From positions 5,824,501 through 5,888,500 of the forward strand of contig NZ_CP018632.1 in the NCBI RefSeq assembly GCF_002215215.1: a stretch of 64,000 nt of DNA, written 5' to 3'. Shown here one piece after another: positions 48,491 through 56,722 of this stretch. The notes beneath the pieces are model-generated. The model saw nothing but the letters and a program-made list of their open reading frames with translations, was not told the DNA's origin and did not search any database. Position numbers and translations under genes: made by a program. This DNA comes from Granulosicoccus antarcticus IMCC3135 (GTDB lineage: Bacteria > Pseudomonadota > Gammaproteobacteria > Granulosicoccales > Granulosicoccaceae). Each line of letters begins with the position of its first letter. The first letter of the stretch is position 1.

Positions 48491-50166
48491 AGGATCTGCT
48501 CGCTATCCTGCGTCTGATCTGGTCGCATGAGCACAAGGCATTGCTGCGCGGATGGTTGCTGGCCACGCTGGTGTTGCTCTCAAGCGTGGCTTTGCTTGGC
48601 CTGTCTGGCTGGTTCATCACCGCAGCCGGGGTCGCTGGAGTGTTAGGCGTTGGCGCCACTTTTGATTTCTTCAGACCCAGTGCGGGTGTCCGCTTCCTGG
48701 CCATTGGACGAACGCTGACACGCTACGGTGAGCGCCTTCTGACCCATGACGCCACCTTGAAGACACTGGCAACCTTGCGTGTCCGCCTGCTACGATCCAT
48801 TTTGCAACAACCCTATGAAAAACTGCTTCAGGTTCGTGGCTCACGGTCACTGAACCAGATCACCGCTGATGTTGATGCACTGGACGGACTGACGCTGCGA
48901 TTGGTCACACCCATAACGGCCGCCCTTGCCAGTCTACTGGTGTCCATGGCATTGCTTGCCTGGCTCACAACGCCTCTCATTGGCATACTCACCGTCGCAC
49001 CACTCATCATGGGTGCAGCGATTATTCTGCGGATCTCCTCAAAACACGGCATCAATCCGGCCCGACGTGCCGAACAGGCCACTCAGAATCTTCGCACCGG
49101 CACCATCGACATGCTCAGGGCACGGACTGATCTTGTCATGTTTGGCGCCATGCAACAGCAGCTCCAGCAACTCTTCACAACCGAGAGCAATGCCCGCGAA
49201 GCTCTCGGTCTGGTCGACAGACTGGAACGTCGCTCCGGTCTTGTATTGAGTCTGCTTGCAACCCTGTCCACCAGTACGGCCCTGTTCGCCGGCATCTATC
49301 TGGCAACAAACGGGATAAACTCGCCGGCACAGGCAGCATTAGGCTTTTTTGCAACTCTGGCCATGGCCGAGGCAATAGCCCCGATAAAACGCAGCGCTGC
49401 GGAGATCGGCCGCATGATGGATGCAGCGGGCCGTATCAACTCGCTCATACAGGCGGAACCCTCAGCCCCGGCAACAGAGATCCTGAGCTCCCCCATTACA
49501 CGCTCCCAGACAGGCGCAAGCCTGCAACTAAGTCACGTCAGCTATCGCACGACCACCAGCGGACGGGCAGTGCTGGATGATTTTTCGCTAACGCTCCACG
49601 CCGGAGAAACCGTTGCGCTTGCCGGACCCAGTGGCAGTGGCAAAAGCACGATATTGCTACTGGCAGCAGGCCTACTGAAGAGCACTGAGGGACTGATAAG
49701 CATCAATGGGCAGAGCATTGGCCACCTGACAGAATCCTGCTTGCGCCAACAAGTCTCACTGTTACCACAACGCAGTGCTCTTCTTGGCGGTACCGTTCTG
49801 GACACTCTGCGCCTGGCCGATCCGGATGTAGACGAAGAACAGGCCTGGCAGGTACTCGATGCGATTGCTCTTGCCGATGTCATTCACAAGGCAGGTGGTC
49901 TGCACTCGCGCCTGCTCGAAGCCGGAGCTGGCCTGTCCGGCGGTGAACGCCGCCGCCTTGCACTTGCTCGCATGCTGCTGCGTCACGCCCCCCTTCTACT
50001 ATTGGATGAACCTACCGAAGGTCTGGATGGCATCACCTCCAGACGAGTACTCGAAGGTATTGATCGTTACGCTCCCAAGGCAACCAAATTGATTGCAGCT
50101 CACCGCGAAATCGAATTGAGCTGGGCCAACCGAATCGAGCATCTTGAACAGACCCTCGTTCATTAG
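48487..50166 (+). CDS. cydC: cytochrome bd assembly ABC transporter, CydC subunit
   Basis: Partner of CydD, 559 residues. The six-TM domain starts HKALLRGWLLATLVLLSSVA, with the CydC-type GLSGWFITAAGVAGV and SAGVRFLAIGRTLTRYGERL. The ATPase domain has Walker A GPSGSGKSTILLLAAG, signature LSGGERRRLALARMLL and Walker B PLLLLDEPTEGLD. ATG start within the cydD stop (ATGA). cydA follows after 117 bases, so one cydDCABX unit is likely. Confidence 0.95.
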   Translation: MKDLLAILRLIWSHEHKALLRGWLLATLVLLSSVALLGLSGWFITAAGVAGVLGVGATFDFFRPSAGVRFLAIGRTLTRYGERLLTHDATLKTLATLRVRLLRSILQQPYEKLLQVRGSRSLNQITADVDALDGLTLRLVTPITAALASLLVSMALLAWLTTPLIGILTVAPLIMGAAIILRISSKHGINPARRAEQATQNLRTGTIDMLRARTDLVMFGAMQQQLQQLFTTESNAREALGLVDRLERRSGLVLSLLATLSTSTALFAGIYLATNGINSPAQAALGFFATLAMAEAIAPIKRSAAEIGRMMDAAGRINSLIQAEPSAPATEILSSPITRSQTGASLQLSHVSYRTTTSGRAVLDDFSLTLHAGETVALAGPSGSGKSTILLLAAGLLKSTEGLISINGQSIGHLTESCLRQQVSLLPQRSALLGGTVLDTLRLADPDVDEEQAWQVLDAIALADVIHKAGGLHSRLLEAGAGLSGGERRRLALARMLLRHAPLLLLDEPTEGLDGITSRRVLEGIDRYAPKATKLIAAHREIELSWANRIEHLEQTLVH

Positions 50167-50283
50167 ACCTGTGCACTTCGATAGTGACTAAATCACTGAC
50201 ACGATAGCTTTAGAGGCGCATCATGCACCGGTTGATTTGAATTTTCAGTTAGCGCCGCCATCGCAGTGGAGAAAAAATAACCT

Positions 50284-51909
50284 ATGGATCTCGATATCGT
50301 TGATCTTTCGAGGCTGCAGTTTGCCTCTACAGTCATGTTCCATTTTCTGTTTGTACCGTTGACCATCGGACTCTCAGTCATCGTCGCCATCATGGAGACG
50401 GTCTACGTCATGACGGGGCGCCCGATCTGGCGCCAGATGACAAAATTCTGGGGGATGCTGTTCGGCATCAACTTTGCCATTGGTGTAGCAACCGGTATCA
50501 CCATGGAATTCCAATTCGGCATGAATTGGGCTTATTTCAGCCACTATGTTGGCGATATCTTCGGTGCACCGCTCGCCATTGAAGGCTTGATGGCCTTCTT
50601 CATGGAAGCCACCTTTGTCGGTCTGTTCTTTTTCGGTTGGGACAAACTATCGCGCATCAAGCATTTGATGGTGGCCTGGCTAGTCGCACTGGGTTCCAAT
50701 TTCTCAGCACTCTGGATTCTCATAGCCAATGGCTGGATGCAGAACCCGGTGGGCAGTGAATTCAACCCGGTCACCATGCGCATGGAGCTGACCAGTTTCT
50801 TCGACGTCGTATTCAATGAGGTCGCGCAGGCAAAATTTGTCCATACCGTCTCTGCAGGATATGTCACGGCTTCAGTTTTCGTCCTCGGCGTATCGGCCTT
50901 CTACCTGCTGCGCAACCGACATGTCGAGCTGGCACGCCGTTCGATTGCCATCGCGGCAAGTTTCGGTCTGGCCTCGGCCCTGTCCGTTGTCGTACTGGGT
51001 GACGAGTCTGGCTATAACGCCTCTCATTCACAGAAAATGAAGCTGGCCGCTATCGAAGCCATGTGGGAAACCCAGCCGGCTCCCGCCTCCTTCACCTTGT
51101 TCGGTATACCCGACTCTGAAGCACGCGAGACTCACTACGCCTTTCATATTCCCTACGCCATGGGTCTGATTGGCACCCGCTCATTCAACCAGGTTATCCC
51201 CGGTATCAATCAGCTGGAGGCAGAATCTGAGGATCGTATTCGCTCAGGCATCATCGCCTATGACGCCCTGCTCGATATCCGTAGTCAACGCGGCGCAGTG
51301 TCGCCAGCAGTGACCGCCCAGTTCGAAGAACACGGTAATGATCTGGGGTACGCCTACCTGCTGAAGCGCTATGTCGAGGATCCACGCGATGCCAGCGAGG
51401 CGGATATCAAGCGCGCGGCAACCGACACCATTCCAGGCGTCGGGCCCTTGTTCTGGTCGTTTCGAGTGATGGTGGCCCTGGGCTTTACCTTCATTGCCGT
51501 CATGGCCTATTTTTTCTATCGAACATCATTCAAGCGCATGAGTTACCCACGACCCGCACTGTGGCTGGCCGTCATCATTATTCCCACCCCCTGGATTGCA
51601 GCCGAACTGGGCTGGATAGTGGCCGAATACGGGCGGCAGCCCTGGACTGTTGACGGCATATTACCCACCGCGCTCTCGGTCAGCCATGTCAGCATTTCCA
51701 GTGTCCTGTTTACCCTGGCAGCTTTCATGTTGTTCTATTCAGTACTGTTCATCGTCGAAATGGGGCTTATGCTGAAATACATCGGCAAGGGTCCGACAGA
51801 GGATGTTGAGCTGACCAACGCCTGGCTCGAATCGCGCAACTCACGCAAGTCCTCGCGCTCTTCTACTACCGCCCTACCGGGCTCAACCTCCACGGAGCCA
51901 TCAGCATGA
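50284..51909 (+). CDS. cydA: cytochrome bd ubiquinol oxidase subunit I
   Basis: The haem-bearing subunit of the high-affinity oxygen reductase, 541 residues. His20 (SRLQFASTVMFHFLFVPLTI) is the haem b595 ligand as in E. coli. GRQPW, here in AEYGRQPWTVDGILPTALSV, is the family motif. The periplasmic Q-loop (from about residue 250) is long, as in the E. coli-type enzyme. The last 25 residues are a Ser/Thr-rich cytoplasmic tail (SRKSSRSSTTALPGSTSTEP). Its stop overlaps the cydB start. Confidence 0.97.
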   Translation: MDLDIVDLSRLQFASTVMFHFLFVPLTIGLSVIVAIMETVYVMTGRPIWRQMTKFWGMLFGINFAIGVATGITMEFQFGMNWAYFSHYVGDIFGAPLAIEGLMAFFMEATFVGLFFFGWDKLSRIKHLMVAWLVALGSNFSALWILIANGWMQNPVGSEFNPVTMRMELTSFFDVVFNEVAQAKFVHTVSAGYVTASVFVLGVSAFYLLRNRHVELARRSIAIAASFGLASALSVVVLGDESGYNASHSQKMKLAAIEAMWETQPAPASFTLFGIPDSEARETHYAFHIPYAMGLIGTRSFNQVIPGINQLEAESEDRIRSGIIAYDALLDIRSQRGAVSPAVTAQFEEHGNDLGYAYLLKRYVEDPRDASEADIKRAATDTIPGVGPLFWSFRVMVALGFTFIAVMAYFFYRTSFKRMSYPRPALWLAVIIIPTPWIAAELGWIVAEYGRQPWTVDGILPTALSVSHVSISSVLFTLAAFMLFYSVLFIVEMGLMLKYIGKGPTEDVELTNAWLESRNSRKSSRSSTTALPGSTSTEPSA

Positions 51910-53057
51910 TTCTCCATGAACTGATGCAGTTCGATACGCTGCGCATTATCTGGTGGGCTCTGCTCGGCTTTCTTCTTATCGGCTTTGCACTGACTGACGG
52001 CTTCGACATGGGGGTGGGTGTCTTACTGCCATTCATCGGCAAGAACGATGTCGAAAGACGCATCGCCATCAACACGATCGGCCCCGTCTGGGAAGGTAAT
52101 CAGGTCTGGTTCATTCTGGGCGGTGGTACCATTTTCGCCGCCTGGCCACCTCTGTACGCCGTCAGCTTCTCAGGCTTCTACCTGGCCATGTTTCTCGCTC
52201 TGGCGGCTCTGATACTGCGTCCCGTTGCTTTCAAGTACCGTTCTAAAAGAGAATCCAAAATCTGGCGCAGCAGCTGGGACTGGGCCTTGTTTGTTGGTAG
52301 TCTGGTTCCGGCACTGGTTTTCGGAATCGCAATCGGCAATGTATTGCAGGGCGTACCCTTTCACCTGACCGATGATCTTCGTGCAATCTATGAAGGCAGC
52401 TTTCTGGGTCTTCTGAACCCCTTTGCCCTGTCCGTTGGCCTGACATCCGTCGCGATGGTTGTCATGCACGGCGCCGCCTGGCTCGGCGTCAAGGCTGAGG
52501 GCGTGATTGCACAGCGTGCCGCACAGTGTGGAGAAAAAGCCGCTCTGGTGGTGATCGCACTCTACGCACTCAACGGGCTTTGGCTGGCGTTCATGGTCGA
52601 GGGATTTGCCTTGGTTGACCCTCATGTACCTAACGGTCCGTCAAACCCATTACTGTCCGAAGTCACACAGACATCCAGCTGGTTGCTTGCCTACGCGGAA
52701 CGCCCATGGATTGCAATTGCACCTGTTCTGGGCTTTGCGGGCGCCATCATGGCAAACCGTGGACTGAAGGCCAGAAGAGAGATCAGTACCTTGCTGGCAT
52801 CCAAATTATCCATCATAGGCATGATCTCTTCGGTGGGGCTGACCATTTTTCCATTTGTTCTGCCCTCCAATATTGATCCAAAATCATCATTGAGCATCTG
52901 GGACAGTTCTTCGTCACACCTCACCTTGTTCGTCATGCTGATCTCGACGGCCATCTTCATGCCGCTGATACTTTGCTATACGGCGTGGGTCTACAAGGTC
53001 TTGTGGGGCAAAGTTACTGAAGATGACATCACCAAGCCGGGCAGTACCCACTACTGA
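51906..53057 (+). CDS. cydB: cytochrome bd ubiquinol oxidase subunit II
   Basis: Second integral subunit, 383 residues, about eight TM segments. It begins with the typical LRIIWWALLGFLLIGFALTD and continues with GFDMGVGVLLPFIGKND. Other conserved stretches are NTIGPVWEGNQVWFILGGG and the C-terminal TLFVMLISTAIFMPLILCYT. ATG start overlapping cydA (ATGA), with cydX 54 bases downstream. Confidence 0.97.
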   Translation: MILHELMQFDTLRIIWWALLGFLLIGFALTDGFDMGVGVLLPFIGKNDVERRIAINTIGPVWEGNQVWFILGGGTIFAAWPPLYAVSFSGFYLAMFLALAALILRPVAFKYRSKRESKIWRSSWDWALFVGSLVPALVFGIAIGNVLQGVPFHLTDDLRAIYEGSFLGLLNPFALSVGLTSVAMVVMHGAAWLGVKAEGVIAQRAAQCGEKAALVVIALYALNGLWLAFMVEGFALVDPHVPNGPSNPLLSEVTQTSSWLLAYAERPWIAIAPVLGFAGAIMANRGLKARREISTLLASKLSIIGMISSVGLTIFPFVLPSNIDPKSSLSIWDSSSSHLTLFVMLISTAIFMPLILCYTAWVYKVLWGKVTEDDITKPGSTHY

Positions 53058-53111
53058 GCTCGCTGGCTCACTCATTCCTTCAATTATCAATAAACCGTTC
53101 GGAACACGCTA

Positions 53112-53270
53112 ATGTGGTATTTCACCTGGATTCTCGGACTCTCCGTCGCTGTGCTGTTTGCGGTAGTCAATGCCGTCTGGCTTGAAGTTCAAGACGACAA
53201 CGACTGGCATGATGAGCATTTGCAAAACGATGCTCTGGAAGCACTGAATAACGTCAAGCTCAGTGACTGA
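53112..53270 (+). CDS. cydX: cytochrome bd small subunit CydX
   Basis: A 52-residue single-pass membrane protein that stabilises the haems of cytochrome bd in E. coli. It begins MWYFTWILGLSVAVLFAVVN and continues AVWLEVQDDND, the hallmark pattern of CydX (MWYF start, TM, then W-x-E). The remaining acidic tail (NDALEALNNVKLSD) is longer than the 37 aa E. coli form. ATG at 53112, stop TGA at 53268. It follows cydB directly. Confidence 0.93.
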   Translation: MWYFTWILGLSVAVLFAVVNAVWLEVQDDNDWHDEHLQNDALEALNNVKLSD

Positions 53271-53398
53271 GCGCTTACTCGCCAGGGCTTTCATGCCCAG
53301 AAGACAAACTGACAGGCAAGCCCCGGCGGGAAAATCCAGCGACTCGTTACACCGGCTCACATAGCAGTCATACCGGTTCATGGCGTACACTTGCGGCC

Positions 53399-54193
53399 AT
53401 GCAAAATCCGAATTATCAAGCCGTCACTGACGAGCAGAAACAGTTCTCCTTGCCCGCCGACAGCCTGGCGGGACGCGTCATCATGATCAGCGGTGCCACG
53501 GGTGGCATGGGCACTTGCCTGAGCCGGGCTTGTGCCAGTGCTGGCGCCACCGTTGTAGTGGCAGGCCGCAAGATCAAAAAGCTGGAAAAGCTCTACGACG
53601 TCCTTGACGACATTGGTCCTGCACAACCTGCCATGATCCCCCTGGAACAGGACAAAGCCGGACCGGCTGAATATATCGAGATCACCGATATGCTGGAGAA
53701 GGAATTCGGCAAGATCGATGCGCTGATTCACGCCAGTGCAGATCTGGGCTCTCCGACACCACAGATGGGCATCGAGCACTCCGAATGGGTACGCGTCATG
53801 AATGTAAACCTGACCAGCGCCCGCCTGCTATCGCTGTACTGCATGCCTCTGTTGTCACAGTCCGATATGGGAAGCCTCAGCTTCCTGCTTGATCACAAGC
53901 CGACCGCCTACTCGGGTGCCTATGGTGTCTCAAAGCAGGCATTGCAGGCATTCATGCATATGCTCGCCGATGAACACGAAAATCATCGAGATGCTCAAGG
54001 TAACCCCATAGTCGCTATCAACGGCTATGACCCCGGCCCCATGCGAACACAACTCCGGCGTCACGCCTTTCCAGGTGAACTGGAAGGCGAAAGTGAAACC
54101 CCTGACAAACGCCTTGGCCCCCTACTCTCACTGATGGTGCGTACTGATCGCTCTGTGAACGGAGTTGCCCTGGCCATGGATGCCAAGGCGTGA
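53399..54193 (+). CDS. short-chain dehydrogenase/reductase-like protein
   Basis: 264 residues with a Rossmann start ISGATGGMG (residues 31-39) and the Tyr-x3-Lys pair at Tyr175/Lys179 (GAYGVSKQALQAF). It is closest in pattern to the YciK branch (GSLSF before, LADEHENH after). The catalytic Ser expected about 13 residues before the Tyr is not evident: the stretch reads GSLSFLLDHKPTAYSGAY, shorter than in YciK, so activity is uncertain. Its stop overlaps the davA start (GTGA), coupling it to lysine breakdown. The substrate is unknown. Confidence 0.85.
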   Translation: MQNPNYQAVTDEQKQFSLPADSLAGRVIMISGATGGMGTCLSRACASAGATVVVAGRKIKKLEKLYDVLDDIGPAQPAMIPLEQDKAGPAEYIEITDMLEKEFGKIDALIHASADLGSPTPQMGIEHSEWVRVMNVNLTSARLLSLYCMPLLSQSDMGSLSFLLDHKPTAYSGAYGVSKQALQAFMHMLADEHENHRDAQGNPIVAINGYDPGPMRTQLRRHAFPGELEGESETPDKRLGPLLSLMVRTDRSVNGVALAMDAKA

Positions 54194-54999
54194 ACGCAAT
54201 ACCGGATTTCACACTGGCCGTACATCAGCATGTGCCTACACCTGCGGATGTCGACACCAGTATTGCCCGCATTCAGCAGATTAGCGAACAGGCTGCGGCC
54301 TCAGGCGCCGACCTGCTGCTTGTGCCTGAGGCCAGCCTGACGGGCTATAACCTGCCGCTGGATACCGCTCGTACCGTCGCTGTCGAGCGAGACAGCAAGA
54401 CGACGGCACGCCTGCAGGCCATTTGCCAGCAACATGGGATTGCGCTGAGCTACGGCTATATTGAACGCGATGGAGAACATCTCTTCAATTCGGTCAATGT
54501 CATTGATTCTTCAGGCAGCAATATCGCCCACTACAGAAAGACGCATCTGTGGGGTGGTCTGGACCGATCATTGTTTCAGGCAGGCACCGAATACGCCCCA
54601 ACATTCAAGCTCAATGGCTGGAATCTGGGCCTGTTGATCTGCTACGACATCGAGTTTCCTGAATCAGCCAGACATCTGGCACTGCAGGGCGTCGACATCA
54701 TACTCGCACCCACGGCCCTGATGACTCCCTGGACTTTCGTTGCAGACCTGGTCACACGGGTGCGCGCCGCAGAAAATCAGGTGTATTTTGCCTATGCAAA
54801 TTACTGTGGCCCCGAAGCCGACCTCGATTACGTCGGACGAAGCTGCATTATCGGACCCGACGCGCAGGAACTGGCGCGGGCAGATTGCACGCCCCAGTTG
54901 CTGTTGGCTACTTTGAATAAACAGGCAATAGACAACGTGCGCAGGGAACTCCCCTACCATGCTGACCGACGTCCTGAGCTGTACGGATCACTCGCATGA
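54190..54999 (+). CDS. davA: 5-aminovaleramidase (nitrilase-superfamily amidase)
   Basis: Hydrolyses 5-aminovaleramide to 5-aminovalerate and ammonia, the second step of the DavBA lysine pathway. The 269 residues carry the nitrilase triad Glu47 (LLLVPEASLTGYN), Lys117 (HYRKTHLWGGLDRS) and Cys151 (LLICYDIEFPESARHLALQG). The pattern and length match Pseudomonas putida DavA (264 aa) as I recall it. GTG start overlapping the SDR gene; its stop overlaps davB (ATGA). A different amide substrate cannot be fully excluded, but the davB partner makes this call strong. Confidence 0.88.
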   Translation: MNAIPDFTLAVHQHVPTPADVDTSIARIQQISEQAAASGADLLLVPEASLTGYNLPLDTARTVAVERDSKTTARLQAICQQHGIALSYGYIERDGEHLFNSVNVIDSSGSNIAHYRKTHLWGGLDRSLFQAGTEYAPTFKLNGWNLGLLICYDIEFPESARHLALQGVDIILAPTALMTPWTFVADLVTRVRAAENQVYFAYANYCGPEADLDYVGRSCIIGPDAQELARADCTPQLLLATLNKQAIDNVRRELPYHADRRPELYGSLA

Positions 55000-56651
55000 A
55001 CGAACGCAAAGCAGTCACGGTATTCGGCCCGGATTTCCCATTTGCCTATGACAACTGGATTACTCATCCAGACGGCCTAGGTACTCTGGCAGATGGGCAG
55101 CATGGCAAGACAGTTGCTGTCATCGGAGCTGGCATGTCCGGCATGGTTGCCGCTTTTGAGCTTATGAAGCTGGGGTTGAAGCCTCTGATTTTCGAAAGTG
55201 GCCGAATGGGTGGCAGATTGCGATCAGAGCCCTTTACCAACTCACCACAAAGCATTGCCGAACTGGGAGGCATGCGCTTCCCTGAATCAGCAACCGCATT
55301 CAATCACTATGTCGAACTGCTGCAACTGCAACGCCGCCCCTTTCCCAATCCGCTGACCGAGGCTGCAGGCTCGACCGTTATCGACCTGTCCGGCGAACCC
55401 AGATTCGCACGCACCATGCAGGACTTGCCGCCGCTATATCAGGAAGTGGCCGATGCCTGGACGCAAGCCTTGAATGACGAGGCGCATTTCAGCGAACTGC
55501 AGCAGGCGATCGTCGATCGGGATGTGGCAACCATCAAGCAATACTGGGATGTTCTGGTGCATGAGTGGGATGACCGGACGTTCTATGATTTTGTGGCAAC
55601 CTCCAAGGCATTCCAGCGTTTGAGCTTCCGACATCGTGAAGTTTTTGGTCAGGTCGGATTTGGTACGGGTGGCTGGGATTCGGATTTTCGCAACACCATG
55701 CTCGAAATCCTGCGAGTGGTTCTGACCGAATGTGACGACCACCAACACTATATCGTTGGTGGTGCCGAACAGCTGCCACGCGGTCTATGGACGGCCACTC
55801 CTGCTTGCCAGCACTGGCCACAAGGCACCTCTCTGAAGAGCCTGAACAACGGCGCTACTCGCTCGGGCGTCAAGAAAATCCAGCGTGTCGACAACAAGAC
55901 CCTACGGATTACCGATCAGTACGACAATACCTACGACACACCGGCTGTACTAGCTACCTGCCAGAGCTGGCTACTGACAACCAGTATCGAAACCGACGAG
56001 CAATTGTTCTCGCAGGATCACTGGATGGCACTGGACAGAACCAGTTATATGCAGTCATCCAAGACCTTTGTCATGGTTGATCGCCCCTTCTGGAAAGACC
56101 TGGACCCTGCAACCGGGCAACCTTGCATGAGTATGACGCTGACTGATCGGCTCACTCGCGGCACTTACCTGTTTGACAATGGAGATGACCAGCCGGGCGT
56201 CATCTGCCTGAGTTACGCCTGGATGTCAGATGCCCTGAAGATGCTGCCGCTGCCGGCTGAAGAACGCGCTCGACTGGCGCTGAATGCCTTGCAGAAAATC
56301 TACCCGACACTGGATATTCGCAGTCATGTCATCGGCAACCCCATCACGATTTCATGGGAAGCAGACCCCAACTTTCTGGGGGCCTTCAAAGGCGCTCTGC
56401 CCGGACACTACCGCTACAACCGTCGCATGTTCACGCACTTCATGCAGGCCGAGATGCAACCCGAACAACAAGGTATCTTCATTGCAGGCGACGATGTTTC
56501 CTGGACCCCCGGATGGGCTGAAGGCGCGGTTCAAACCGCACTGAATGCAGTTTGGGGAATCGTTCATCATCTAGGGGGGCACACCCACCCGCAGAACCCC
56601 GGTCCCGGTGATGAATTCGAGGCACTGGCACCCGTAGCAATGAGTGAATAA
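54996..56651 (+). CDS. davB: L-lysine 2-monooxygenase
   Basis: A flavoenzyme that decarboxylates and oxygenates L-lysine to 5-aminovaleramide using O2. The 551 residues have an unusual N-terminus FGPDFPFAYDNWITHPDGLG before the FAD motif VIGAGMSGMVAAFE (residue 42 on). Then come ELGGMRFPESATAFNHYVEL, VFGQVGFGTGGWDSDFRNTM, and the C-terminal FIAGDDVSWTPGWAEGAVQT. It closely resembles P. putida DavB and, more distantly, tryptophan 2-monooxygenase IaaM. Together with davA it makes 5-aminovalerate. davT/davD for the next steps are not in this window. Confidence 0.9.
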   Translation: MNERKAVTVFGPDFPFAYDNWITHPDGLGTLADGQHGKTVAVIGAGMSGMVAAFELMKLGLKPLIFESGRMGGRLRSEPFTNSPQSIAELGGMRFPESATAFNHYVELLQLQRRPFPNPLTEAAGSTVIDLSGEPRFARTMQDLPPLYQEVADAWTQALNDEAHFSELQQAIVDRDVATIKQYWDVLVHEWDDRTFYDFVATSKAFQRLSFRHREVFGQVGFGTGGWDSDFRNTMLEILRVVLTECDDHQHYIVGGAEQLPRGLWTATPACQHWPQGTSLKSLNNGATRSGVKKIQRVDNKTLRITDQYDNTYDTPAVLATCQSWLLTTSIETDEQLFSQDHWMALDRTSYMQSSKTFVMVDRPFWKDLDPATGQPCMSMTLTDRLTRGTYLFDNGDDQPGVICLSYAWMSDALKMLPLPAEERARLALNALQKIYPTLDIRSHVIGNPITISWEADPNFLGAFKGALPGHYRYNRRMFTHFMQAEMQPEQQGIFIAGDDVSWTPGWAEGAVQTALNAVWGIVHHLGGHTHPQNPGPGDEFEALAPVAMSE

Positions 56652-56675
56652 CGGCAGGAGGCGTACTGGGAGCTG

Positions 56676-56702
56676 GTCCGACAATAACTCGTCCGACAAT
56701 AA
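56676..56702. repeat. 12-base direct repeat after davB
   Basis: GTCCGACAATAA occurs at 56676-56687 and again at 56691-56702, three bases apart, in the short gap between convergent davB and the protease gene. Probably local duplication; no function is apparent. Confidence 0.6.
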
Positions 56703-56722
56703 ACAGAGCCTTTTTACGTCTC

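Noticed and set aside
54996-56651. Tryptophan 2-monooxygenase (auxin synthesis) for the flavoenzyme
   Set aside because: Same superfamily as IaaM, but the N-terminus and end match lysine 2-monooxygenase DavB, and the neighbour is a DavA-type amidase rather than an IaaH-type amidase.
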